A program made the position numbers and the translations under genes. This document shows positions 55,801 through 64,000 of a stretch of DNA of 64,000 nucleotides, one piece after another; the stretch's first letter is position 1, and the number at the start of each line of letters is the position of its first letter. The stretch is from assembly GCA_964019135.1 (NCBI GenBank), contig OZ025248.1, positions 33,411,670 through 33,475,669 of the forward strand, written 5' to 3'. Below the pieces are notes generated by a model, which did no database searches, was not told where the DNA came from, and saw only the letters and a program-made list of their open reading frames with translations. Source of the stretch: Arenicola marina (lineage: Eukaryota > Annelida > Polychaeta > Arenicolidae).

Positions 55801-58800
55801 GATTTTATATTTTAGTCATTAGGCTCGAATAGTTACAATAAAATGCTGTCTGAAGCGCCGTACCAGTAATGATTCGTAATTTTTTTTTATATACATTTAG
55901 TGTGTGATGTTTTTACATTTGGAAGAAAATACAAAACATTGTCTTTTGGAACAGAATTGTGTTGCACAAACATTTGAGTTTATCAAATACAACTTTGTGC
56001 AGCTGTCTGCCATGTAAGCAGTATTCATACACATATGAAATTCATATCCCAACCACATCATTACTACTACTTGTAACATAGGTACTTTCATAGAAGAAAT
56101 AGCTGAAAATACTCTGCCAATATTGACGAATTTGATTATGCCATTGATTGTATTGCAGAGGCCTTAGGAAGTTGGTGACCCCACTGCTGGCTGGTCTGAT
56201 GGAGAGCAACATAGAACTCATGTGGACATTCGACAAGTTCTTCCAGACAGTTAACGTCATCCGCGCCAAGAGAGTGGTGCATGTCTTCAACACAGCCACG
56301 TCCACCTTGCTGCACGCCTACATGAGTCACAGCGACCAGTGAGTTCATTGCCATTAGTAGATGTCATGTCATTGAGATGTATTCAATGTAATCGTTGATG
56401 TTACAACTGCTCCAAGCAGGGGGTAAACGACCCTTTTGAGGCAGCCGTATGTTAAGTCAAAGCAAATGTGTCCTAACAAAACTCTTTCCGAATGGCTTCA
56501 TAAAGCTTTATTAGTCCATGTTCCGGAAGCTGTACATGCTTTTGTGTACCATCCAGTGGCAATCTATTTCCTTAGCAAACCTGTTTCTCGTCTTAGGATG
56601 AAAGCCGGGGTTTATGTTCCCGATTAGGGGCTATTTAGATGTACTAGTTGATTTCAAATTTCTGTAGATTAAAACTGTCAGATTTTCATTGCGTGCCTCT
56701 GTTTCCTATCCGTTATTTATTTATAGCATGGCCAAGTTTCAAGAAGAGTTGGCATCGCAGAGTGACATTCCGGCGAAGAACCAACTATTGTTTCACGACA
56801 ACCACCGCATGTCGACCATTGTTCAGCCGCAGCAGAACGTGTCTACGTACCCAGTCACCTCACAGAGCAATCCCATAATGCTCTACTTCTGCGATCGCAA
56901 TAACAATAACGTGGAATTCAGCCCAGTTCAACCGCTGGGTCTACGTAAGTATACCAGTCCAGCCAGTCGCCTTTGGTACTTCACCCCAAGGCATAGTACC
57001 TAGGTAGCGCGCTGAACTATTGTCGCGATGGTCTACTAGGCCAGCCCATTCGGCCTGTGCGTGGTTCGCATCTCACCTGTGTAAATGTTCTATGGCTGTT
57101 CAGGACAAATATCCCATGTCTTTTTTCCCGAAGATTAGTCAGTTACTTAGTTGACCTAGTTCCTCTCTTCCTTGATTTTTCTCATTGCTCGGATATGACC
57201 TACACAGATTAAAGCATTCTATATTATATAAATCTGTTCCTCCTTGTATTGTATCATGTGGATTTACCATGAAATGTCATACTGAAGCATCATTTCGCTT
57301 GCCAAATGCTCATTTAATGTCCGTGCGATATATATGCAGTAATATTACATCAATGTTGGTAAACCCTTTTATTACCTGAACTTCGAGGGATATTTTCGAT
57401 GACGTCGGTCGTTTGGTTGGACTTGTAGCTCCAATACCGCAGATTAGCAGCCAGGCGAACATAGAACAAGATCACGCCGTAGCCAAGGCCTGCTGTGCTC
57501 TGCTCTTCTTAATGATTAGGACTACCAAGGATCTTCACAACCGACAGAAGCAACTGGCAACAGCGGTCGCTATGTTCATGTGAGTACACAAAACGATTCT
57601 TTCACAGTCAGTATTTTGTTCTCCGCTGAAGGTGCTGGTACTCATTCTGTGGCGTTATACCGTATTTCATGGACATGTCACTGAAATGCAGCAAATACCC
57701 TGATAATACAAATATGATTCGAGATTCGATAGCGTTTATTCAACCAACGTAATGATTCGATCATAAGACATTGATACAACTTATCGGTTCAGGGGGCCCA
57801 TGCTAAGACATATTGTCGCTGTCGTTTGGGCCACCCACAAAAATCATAACATTACTTCAGTTCTTACAGCGTGTTGCTTACAACGCACTCTTTCTAAGAT
57901 GCTTATCCAATCATGTGTTTTTTACCGAAATGTGTCATTAATGCCTTACGGAAGGCGAGAAACAAATTGTAACCCCGGCAATCGAAATTTTACCAGGCAT
58001 GACCTCTCTATGACCGTGGAACACGTGTGGACGTTCATCGACCCGTTCAAGCAGCTGGTGGCCGGGGTGGGGCGCCGGGGCAGGGCTCTGGCGGAGTCCC
58101 AGACCCTGCAACTGGCGTCCCTCCGCCTGGCGGCGGGACAGAGTAACGCCATGGTGGAGGAGTTGGACCGTCTTGCCCGCGAACTAGAGGACACACTCGT
58201 CCAACCAGAGACCATCCAGCGTCTGGTCTGTAATCTATTGTCCCGGATGGTTTCTTGGTCCAATTTTAGCCTTCACGTGCACAAAAGCGGCTCCTATTTC
58301 ACTTGCCATATCTGGAACCGCGGGTTTCATTTTTCCTACAGATATTAGTAATGTGCCGTCACTTTGAAATCAGGTTTTAATTCTTTGCGAGCGATGACGT
58401 TATTAAACATTTGATTGTTGTTTAATGACATGTTCAGCCTGTAAGGCTACGTCGTTCCGTCGTGTCGTCATTTAAGAAACACAAAATAGTTTTGATTTTG
58501 TATTTGCATCGTCTGCCTTGCATTTCTCTCAGAATGACGATGTGAACGAGGTGTATGCATACATTGACAAGTACAATGACCGTGTCGTGGTCAAGAAAGA
58601 ACTGAACTGTCCGGAAATTAAAGAACTTCACTGTAAAGACATGGACACATGGTGAGTCAGTGAATATACGGAACCATGGTAACGTCTTTAATCTTACTCA
58701 GAGGAGCCCATGGTAGTGGTCACATATTAATGAAAGTGAGTATAATTGTTCTCGGTGTTAACGTGTCCCAGAAAGAGAAATGGTAAAATGTTAGTTTGGG

Positions 58801-61800
58801 TCCATGGCGCAAGTACAAGGCAACACAGTCCTGATGAAGAAACCGAATTGTATACATAAATAACATTGTATGATATCTTGCAAGAATGACAAACGCAAAG
58901 AGCATAATTGGCGATCGTTGGTTGGTGTGAGAAAGACACTTTATGGATGCTGGACCACCTAAAATTATTTTGATTCTGATGCTGATTCACGTCAACAGGG
59001 AGGATTAGTCTAGGGTGGAGTGGAGCCATGTTTCCATGGGTAACCCCGCACTCCGTTCGAGAACATTAAGTTGTGGTTTGTGCTGCACCAACGTAGACAT
59101 TCGCACAGTGGGGCGCGAACTTCAGCACGATGGCTGACCTGGCCGAGTTCAATGGACAAAACCGAGCGCACTGTCCAGCTCTCTAATTATGATTGTAAAC
59201 TACCGCTGTCCCCTTTATAACGCTGCGTGTCCATTTAATGTCTTATCTGCCAGACGAATGACTGGTCTTTTGTTCTGGTCTGAGACGAATGACTGGTTTT
59301 GTGTTCTGGTCTGAGACGGATGACTGGTCTTGTCCTCTGGTCTGAGACGAATGACTGGTCTTGTGTTCTGGTCTGAGACGAATGACTGGTCTTTTGTTCT
59401 GGTATGACCAGTCTAAAGAAGCTGGACCAAGCGGTGGAACAAACGCAGAACAACTACAGGGACTTCAGGCGAAACAAAACCTTGCGACAGCTCCACCACA
59501 ACGAAACACAGATACAGAAGTTTGAAAAGTAAGTTTAAGTGACATTCAGGAAGTAAAATGGCGCCTAAGCATTACAGTTAGTGACGTAACCGTCAGTGTC
59601 ACAATGACAGGAGATGATCAGAGGGGAAGCGGCGGTCCGGTGCTGCCTGCTATAAAACTGTGGCATGTGCACTTTAGTATCAATTGAGACTGGACTAGGG
59701 ATATTAGGACGTACCTTATTGCTTTGTAAGTTTGGTTTAGCCTAGTCACCAGTATGAAGAATTCGAATTGGCTTTCACGAAGTGCATTTAAGGCAATGAT
59801 CAGTCACTCTCGCCGAACAATGTCAGAACTATTTTTCCGTAACACTTAACTTGATACTGGGAAATATATATGGAGCTTCATTCGGTTATACTGTTGTTCC
59901 TAGTGGTTTTGTCTGTGCCTTAGACAGAAGATGCGGGTGACGTGTACACGGGCGATGGCCGTGGTGGAGGAATGCCACGCCAGCCTCACTCGGGTGGTCA
60001 AGAAGTTCCAGGAATGGTACAGGTGAGTACGGCTGAATAATTAATATCCTGTCAGAACGCCATTTTGCCTCCTAACATTATGGCGGCCCAGTAGCAATAT
60101 TCGTTACACTTACATGCCTTTTTTTTTTTTTTTACACCAAACTGTCACCTTCGTGTGAGTAGGTAACAAAGTACCGGCTGCCGAACAATATCTTGTCAGA
60201 ACGCCATTTTGCCAAGTACTAACGTTGTTTGTAAAGTGCCGACCACACTTAGTTTGGTTAATGCCATGTTTAATGTTGTAACTTCATTGTGATTTCAATG
60301 ATGTGATGCGTGTTTGATATTATTACTCGACCTTGACAGATGGACGTCCAAGGTCAGATACCGAATGAGTAAGATCAAGACGCAGGTGGAGGACTACACG
60401 GAGAGACAGCACGCCCTGTGCGAACAATTGGACAAGGTTAGCGTCTCGTCCCTGTTAGGGGTCACCCCGTGGGCTAGTAGGCAGCGCGTTCGGCGGTTGT
60501 CGAGGGGGCTCTGCTCGGGCCAGCCCAAGCGGCCGGTGCGCGGTTCCAGCCCCATGTGTGCGAATGTCTATGTTTGTTCAGGATAAGGATACCATTTGTT
60601 TTTTGTTTTTTCGCAAAAAGTAGGTAGAGTAGGTTACTTCCGACGACATTGCTCCTTTCTACCTTGATCCTCTCTATGGTTTGAACTACAGAGGTTAAAG
60701 TGTCCTAGTTAAAGGTAACCGCCAGCCTGGCCTCTAACACTGCTTTACCGATTTATATAATACTCAATTGTCTATCCTCCAAATTACACAATTTTTCGTC
60801 CTATCTATAGCTCGCAATAAAGTTTAGAAGTGACCACCGCGCACGATTTCGCCGCCTACCCAGGCGGCAGCCCTTTTTGGAGGTGTGTCCATGATTGACC
60901 AATCAGGAGTCGATACTCTAATTTATTCAAACCGGAAATTGCGCCTGTTGTGTGAGCAAAACAAGAGCGCGTGATCATCGCTAATATAAAGAGCTGCGAT
61001 TCTAAATCCAATCATGGCATTCTTGCGCAGTCAACCGTCGCAAGACGTATATCACTTTGTTTGGATGGTACTTTTCCATGAAATACTAAGATCATGGTCT
61101 ACTGCGCGGCTTGGAACCGCCGCTGTTCATCTGTATAGCGGTCCTGATCTCTCTTTCCGCGAGTGATAAAATAAGGCGGTGCCACATGAATAGTTACAAT
61201 ACGCGTCACTGCTCCCGGCAAAATGGCGCTCTGCTGCACATTGCTGGGGGCGGGTTGCCTAAAAAAATTTCTCCTTACCAGTCGGCCGAAACGAAGCGTT
61301 AACATTCGCCAATTTAATTTTAAAATGTGAACTTTTGGTGCAGATCGCGATTAAATTAGGTTGGACACTTGCTTTAACTAAATTATCATTGGTCCTTATC
61401 CATCGTGGCTAAAGTCAATTTTCCCTTCCAGTGAAGTAGGGCAGACAGCTCAATTACATTCTATAGCATCGATTTCACGTCGGTATTTCCCTTCCCACAT
61501 TACTTCCCGCAGAATGAGCGTGAGTTCGTGGCCAAAGTGCTGCAAGTACAACAGAAGCTCAATGGGGATATCTGTCTGGAGACCCCCGGCCAAGGGCAAG
61601 TCTCGAATGACCCCTCACGGGACTACGTCATTTGTGACAAGGGGGATGCGCTGATACCCGACAAGGGCAGTCGGGGTGAAATTGACCTGGGTCTGTCCAG
61701 CAAACAGACGATCGAGAGACCCAAGTCAGCGCGGAGTGTATCTGGCACTAACTCCCGTACGCTTGTCAAACAACTCAATCAACAGTAAGTATCACTTAAA

Positions 61801-62755
61801 GCCAATGTCATGGTCAGGGAATCCTTCAATGTCTTGTTCCTATTCGACAAACAGACGTACCATCTGTATCTGTAATAACATAGTGTGCCGCATCATCTGT
61901 GCTACCACAGACGGTAGAACGAGAAGTAATTACCAAGTAGATTATTAAACTCAAAGTCATAAATACCGTAGACACACGTTTCGGCCCATATTTTCCGCGA
62001 ATTTGCCTAGATCACTCTCAAAATAACTGACGTGAGAAAGCAACACTAGACCATTTTAATGATACCAAACTTACGTTTGTACTGCGATGTTATCCTTTTT
62101 TTATGACACAAAGAATATTGCTCCATGCTGACACGCCATTGGCAGAAGACGCTCTGTCGCCAAAATACTAAAACACGAGTCATGAAATGATGGTTGCCAT
62201 GGCGCCGAACGTGCTTTGAACAATACATGCACTATATTTATACCAGCCACGAGGATGCCATGGCAACTATAGAGCCTTTCATTGTCTGGGATTTAGTCTA
62301 TTTGCGAAAGTGTGTCTGCTGCCAATGGAGTGTCAGCTTGGAGAAATATTGATTGTGTCATAAAAAAGGATAACATCGCAGTACAAACGTAAGTTTGGTA
62401 TCATTAAAATGGTGTAGTGTTGCTTTCTCATGTCAGTGATTTGTAGAGCGATCGCAGCACAATCGCGGAAAATATAGGCCGAAACGTGTGTCTACGGCAT
62501 TTATGACTTTGACTTTAGTTATGTAGGTTAGAATGTAACGATCACTAACGCTAACTAACGAGACAAAGTATGTCAATTGTTTGCTCCACAGTTTAAACAT
62601 TAGCGTTAGTTTAACCTAATATAAGGGTTTTCTGTCATAATTGCCAGTGTTGTGGTACAATAACAATGTGTGATGGCTTGCAGTCTGCAGACCTTACAGC
62701 AGGATGCAGACAACGTGAAAGATTCCCTGCAAGAGAACACCGAGCTGCTGAAAGG
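52792..62755 (+). CDS. TBK1: TBK1/IKK-epsilon-like serine/threonine kinase (17 coding exons, 3' end not found)
   Basis: Joining 17 GT-AG exons gives about 790 codons without a stop or frame break. Exons: 52792-52887, 53114-53254, 53500-53629, 53890-53980, 54202-54292, 54791-54948, 55603-55713, 56159-56338, 56727-56944, 57429-57579, 57997-58225, 58533-58651, 59412-59528, 59924-60022, 60340-60436, 61513-61784, 62684-62755. The order is that of TBK1: kinase domain (about 14-300; Lys41, Glu58, HRD Asp138, DFG Asp160, activation-loop Ser175), ubiquitin-like domain (about 312-397), coiled-coil scaffold (about 407-680), variable linker, start of the second coiled coil. In other animals this kinase phosphorylates IRF-type and autophagy substrates downstream of nucleic-acid sensing, and acts as a cytosolic dimer. 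All catalytic residues are present, so it should be active. The last few dozen residues, which bind adaptors, are not identified here. The single-copy invertebrate form is ancestral to both vertebrate paralogues, so TBK1 or IKBKE is a naming choice. Confidence 0.93.
53114..53254 (+). CDS. TBK1: TBK1 exon 2: catalytic lysine and helix C
   Basis: 47 codons. AVK holds the ATP-binding Lys41, and MREFEV holds the helix-C Glu58. The acceptor is TTTTGTAG and the donor GTGAGT; phase 0 on both sides. Confidence 0.93.
53500..53629 (+). CDS. TBK1: TBK1 exon 3: kinase hinge
   Basis: [17 protein letters not shown] covers the gatekeeper and hinge. [11 protein letters not shown] follows, as in the TBK1 family. 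It ends with one leftover base before GTGCAG. Confidence 0.92.
53890..53980 (+). CDS. TBK1: TBK1 exon 4: catalytic loop
   Basis: [11 protein letters not shown] contains the catalytic Asp138, Lys140 and Asn143. The acceptor is CTCACACAG and the donor GTTAGT; it ends with two leftover bases. Confidence 0.93.
54202..54292 (+). CDS. TBK1: TBK1 exon 5: DFG and activation loop
   Basis: [20 protein letters not shown] contains Asp160 and the activation-loop Ser175, equivalent to Ser172 of the human kinase. GTEEYL follows. Donor GTACGT. Confidence 0.95.
54293..54790 (+). other. TBK1 intron 5
   Basis: 497 bp of AT-rich sequence. No repeat or RNA gene was recognised. Confidence 0.6.
54791..54948 (+). 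CDS. TBK1: TBK1 exon 6: kinase C-lobe
   Basis: [11 protein letters not shown] continues the activation segment. [20 protein letters not shown] is the helix-F region. The acceptor is GTCCTTGCAG and the donor GTGAGT; it ends with two leftover bases. Confidence 0.94.
54949..55602 (+). other. TBK1 intron 6
   Basis: 653 bp. A short AT-rich phrase like ATTACACAATTTGTATTAT repeats about three to four times at about 55005-55125. Nothing else was recognised. Confidence 0.55.
55603..55713 (+). CDS. TBK1: TBK1 exon 7: kinase C-lobe
   Basis: [20 protein letters not shown] aligns with the TBK1 stretch before helix G. The acceptor is TTGTTATGATAG and the donor GTAAGT. Confidence 0.9.
55714..56158 (+). 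other. TBK1 intron 7
   Basis: 444 bp, AT-rich; no feature recognised. Confidence 0.5.
56159..56338 (+). CDS. TBK1: TBK1 exon 8: end of kinase domain, start of ubiquitin-like domain
   Basis: [20 protein letters not shown] and FDKFFQT close the kinase domain. [18 protein letters not shown] opens the ubiquitin-like fold. The donor GTGAGT leaves two bases over. Confidence 0.9.
56339..56726 (+). other. TBK1 intron 8
   Basis: 387 bp; no element recognised. Confidence 0.5.
56727..56944 (+). CDS. TBK1: TBK1 exon 9: ubiquitin-like domain
   Basis: Codes the rest of the ubiquitin-like domain ([10 protein letters not shown], then [12 protein letters not shown]). In the family this domain binds the kinase domain and supports substrate recognition. 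The acceptor is TTATTTATAG and the donor GTAAGT. Confidence 0.88.
56975..57224 (+). mobile_element. tRNA-derived SINE, family S copy 2, in TBK1 intron 9
   Basis: A box-B-like GTGGTTCGCATCTC is followed by GTTCAGGACAAATATCCCAT, a T run with CCCGAAGAT, TTACTTAGTTGACC and a GATTAAAGC tail. The order matches the copies at 32172 and 60450. The left edge is uncertain. Confidence 0.7.
57429..57579 (+). CDS. TBK1: TBK1 exon 10: start of the coiled-coil scaffold
   Basis: Encodes [20 protein letters not shown] and a helical continuation ([20 protein letters not shown]). The acceptor is GACTTGTAG and the donor GTGAGT. Confidence 0.85.
57580..57996 (+). other. TBK1 intron 10
   Basis: 416 bp; no element recognised. 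The frame is open across its last 190 bases, but the acceptor TTTTACCAG at 57996 gives the family-like protein. Confidence 0.5.
57997..58225 (+). CDS. TBK1: TBK1 exon 11: coiled-coil scaffold
   Basis: Helical, Glu/Arg/Leu-rich ([20 protein letters not shown], then [18 protein letters not shown]). The phase fits exon 12 only if the donor is GTCTGT at 58226, a weak donor. The nearby GTAATC donor would create a stop. Confidence 0.8.
58533..58651 (+). CDS. TBK1: TBK1 exon 12: coiled-coil scaffold
   Basis: [20 protein letters not shown] and [12 protein letters not shown] follow TTTCTCTCAG. The donor is GTGAGT, with two leftover bases. Confidence 0.8.
58652..59252 (+). other. First part of TBK1 intron 12
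   Basis: About 600 bp with no recognised element; a 31-bp minisatellite follows. Confidence 0.5.
59253..59407. repeat. 31-bp minisatellite, five copies, at the exon 13 acceptor
   Basis: GACGAATGACTGGTCTTTTG and TTCTGGTCTGA make the unit, which starts at 59253, 59284, 59315, 59346 and 59377. The last copy ends four bases before the AG boundary of exon 13. Its CTTTTGTTCTGG provides the pyrimidine tract. Confidence 0.95.
59412..59528 (+). CDS. TBK1: TBK1 exon 13: coiled-coil scaffold
   Basis: [20 protein letters not shown] and [16 protein letters not shown] match the scaffold helix pattern of TBK1. The donor is GTAAGT. The acceptor is TATGACCAG, inside the end of the minisatellite. Confidence 0.85.
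59529..59923 (+). other. TBK1 intron 13
   Basis: 394 bp. AAAATGGCG at 59555-59563 is a YY1-type core; nothing else was recognised. Confidence 0.5.
59924..60022 (+). CDS. TBK1: TBK1 exon 14: coiled-coil scaffold
   Basis: [20 protein letters not shown] and VVKKFQEWY align with the conserved helix ending in EEWIRK-like sequence in TBK1. Donor GTGAGT. Confidence 0.87.
60340..60436 (+). CDS. TBK1: TBK1 exon 15: coiled-coil scaffold
   Basis: [20 protein letters not shown] and [13 protein letters not shown] continue the helix. The acceptor is CCTTGACAG and the donor GTTAGC; phase 0 at the end. Confidence 0.87.
60450..60708 (+). mobile_element. tRNA-derived SINE, family S copy 3, in TBK1 intron 15
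   Basis: TGGGCTAGTAGG (60470-60481) resembles box A and GGTTCCAGCCC (60542-60552) resembles box B. The tail has TTCAGGATAAGGATACCAT, a T-rich run with TCGCAAAAAGTAG, GGTTAC, CCTTTCTACCTTGATCC and CAGAGGTTAAAGTGTCCTAG, in the same order as the other copies. Confidence 0.78.
60709..61512 (+). other. Rest of TBK1 intron 15
   Basis: A possible weak transposon lies between TTAAAGGTAACC (about 60709) and its approximate complement TTGCTTTAA (about 61377). The inverted match is too short to call. A YY1-like AAAATGGCG occurs near 61221. Confidence 0.35.
61513..61784 (+). CDS. TBK1: TBK1 exon 16: end of scaffold and long linker
   Basis: [20 protein letters not shown] ends the scaffold helix. About 60 polar residues follow ([20 protein letters not shown], then [15 protein letters not shown]) before TLVKQLNQ starts the second coiled coil. 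The linker is longer than in vertebrate TBK1. Donor GTAAGT. Confidence 0.82.
61952..62511. mobile_element. Foldback element with about 220-bp inverted arms, in TBK1 intron 16
   Basis: The left end CAAAGTCATAAATACCGTAG and the right end are complementary. The complement continues for about 220 bp through ACACACGTTTCGGCC, GAGAAAGCAACACTA, TTTTAATGATACCAAACTTA and CGTTTGTACTGCGATGTTAT. The arms meet around a centre of about 100 bp. ACT occurs on both flanks and may be a 3-bp target duplication. No protein is encoded. Confidence 0.88.
62684..62755 (+). CDS. TBK1: TBK1 exon 17: second coiled coil
   Basis: [20 protein letters not shown] continues the adaptor-binding coiled coil. The acceptor is TGGCTTGCAG. 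The donor GTAAGT at 62756 shows that at least one more exon follows. Confidence 0.78.
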
Positions 62756-62756
62756 G

Positions 62757-64000
62757 TAAGTAACGCGACGTTCATCCGGCCCCGTGCGCCACTTGTGCCA
62801 TTTCCATTTCAATATTAACATTTGTGTAATACATGTATACTCTAATAAATTCAATTAACATTAAGCAAACATTGCTTACCATTTCCTCGTTTTAATATTA
62901 TGAACGTTTTTCAACTAAACAGTGAACATGTAACGTAGTATTTCATTGATATGCAAGAAGTTGTCTGTTATTGTGTATAGCTATTTTGTTGTACTTGTAG
63001 CATCCAGTCCTTGTGTAGTATGGATAGACCAACATAACGGTTGTCAGCCGCGTCTCTATGACGTCATAATGAGTGGCCTGCTGCGAGAAAGTCACGGCTG
63101 GCTGCAGCTTGTCGGCGCGTTGTGACGTCACAATAGACTGATTCCCCTGGCGGCACCTCGGGCGTGCTGTGACGTCACAATGGCTTCGTTCCGCGTGCTG
63201 CATTTTTACAGGGTGTTTTTTTATGATCATTATTTCAATATTTATTAATATGTTACCGTTGATGATGCTATATTCGAAGAAAGCAAGTTTAGTTTTGCAA
63301 AGTATTTTCTTTCTGTAAGTGAGATGTTCTAGCATAAAGCCGTATAAATATGGCAAGATACTTCACATCATCTACGAATGACAAGGTAAAAAAACAGTCG
63401 GCCGTACTAAACTTGTCCACTGTTTGCCTGCAAGTAATCAGTTTATGCATCATGTGAATTATCCTTTGCAAAAAGACTGACTGGTCGATACTGGACTACC
63501 ATGTTTGTTGTCTCGTAGTCCCTTTGGTTTCAGTATGCACGCGAAAATGTGATAGCGCATGTGACGTCACAATTGCCTGACTGCACCTTGTCGGGGCGCT
63601 GTGAACGACCAATCAAGTACCTGTGATATACGCAATATGTACAACAGTGCTTTCTGTTTATGAACCTCATTTCTTGTTATGTATATATATTTACTATTGG
63701 TAAATCGTTTAGGTTAGGTATGGATGTAATTTGCGTGTCATTGGCCGGCATGCGTACTTTACGCATCAGGTTTTTAAGCTTTTTAAATACTAGGAACTTC
63801 TTCCACAAAGCGCACCTACGAAAGGACTGAACCAGTTATCTTGGAGCAATGGCTCAAATAGTGGCACGCGAATGGCTGTTCTATAGGAAAGTAGTCTTCA
63901 CGGCTTATAGTTCTTCCTCATTGGTTTATTATTGATATAGTAGAGAACTATTGCTAAATGACAAATGAATAATTTATATTATCACTATATACCCGAGACT
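62757..64000 (+). other. Downstream intron or flank of TBK1
   Basis: No terminal exon was recognised, so the last coding exon lies beyond the window or was missed. It contains the CRE cluster at 63059-63569. Confidence 0.5.
63059..63569. promoter_or_regulatory. Cluster of four perfect CRE sites
   Basis: TGACGTCA occurs at 63059-63066, 63123-63130, 63170-63177 and 63562-63569. Three of the four share TGTGACGTCACAAT and are followed by CTGA- or GGCT-like sequence. They may be remnants of a degenerate repeat of about 47 bp. Confidence 0.55.

Noticed and set aside
60709..61384. Possible further DNA transposon with TTAAAG ends
   Set aside because: The inverted match is only about seven bases and the flanks give no clear target duplication.
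62190..62275. X-box-like GCCATGGCAAC sites in TBK1 intron 16
   Set aside because: They are the mirrored arms of the foldback element, so their presence is explained by the transposon.

Overview
This is animal (metazoan) nuclear DNA. Its genes are split by GT-AG introns, it holds LINE, SINE and MITE type transposons, and minisatellites fill much of it. The best-supported gene is a TBK1/IKK-epsilon kinase. That gene, 200-1000 bp introns, L1/Tx1-like and CR1-like LINE remnants and tRNA-derived SINEs together suggest a marine invertebrate. Amphioxus or a lophotrochozoan would fit, but the species cannot be fixed from the sequence.

The window has two halves. From 1 to about 32.9 kb it is GC-rich and dominated by tandem arrays. 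Their units are 40 bp (1-384), 21 bp around an assembly gap (3225-3424), 11/15 bp (3888-4327), 22 bp (about 4370-7427), CCCCA (about 9650-9810), 24 bp (13.73-15.46 kb), 46/51 bp (16.95-17.70 kb), G-rich (17.93-18.22 kb) and 41 bp (20.34-27.35 kb). The 41-bp array contains a 3,118-bp tandem duplication whose copies look almost identical. Between arrays are GC-rich islands with promoter-like motifs, a candidate first coding exon on the minus strand (10718-10861), a weaker acidic exon on the plus strand (11980-12251), and an enhancer-like block with a strong RFX X-box (15.88-16.24 kb). A 5'-truncated L1/Tx1-like LINE with a perfect 14-bp target duplication lies at 18819-20319.

From about 33 kb the DNA is AT-rich and ordinary tandem arrays are small. 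It carries a GC-rich four-zinc-finger protein gene on the minus strand (39545 to about 42113) with two SUMO-interacting motifs. It also carries the TBK1-like kinase on the plus strand, with 17 coding exons from 52792 to 62755. These encode the kinase domain, ubiquitin-like domain, first coiled coil and part of the second; the 3' end was not found. Between and inside the genes are several non-autonomous DNA transposons, some nested: a pogo-like element, a 311-bp MITE, a TIR element split by a CR1 LINE, a TIR element split by a 0.4-kb MITE, and a 560-bp foldback element. A SINE family has three copies, two of them in TBK1 introns.

TBK1 acts in cytosolic innate immune signalling and autophagy. 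The zinc-finger protein looks nuclear and is unnamed. No operon-like or functional link between the two genes is visible. The most notable features are the layering of mobile elements, the near-identical array duplication, and motif-bearing repeats such as the AP-1 array, the CRE cluster and the minisatellite that abuts a splice acceptor.
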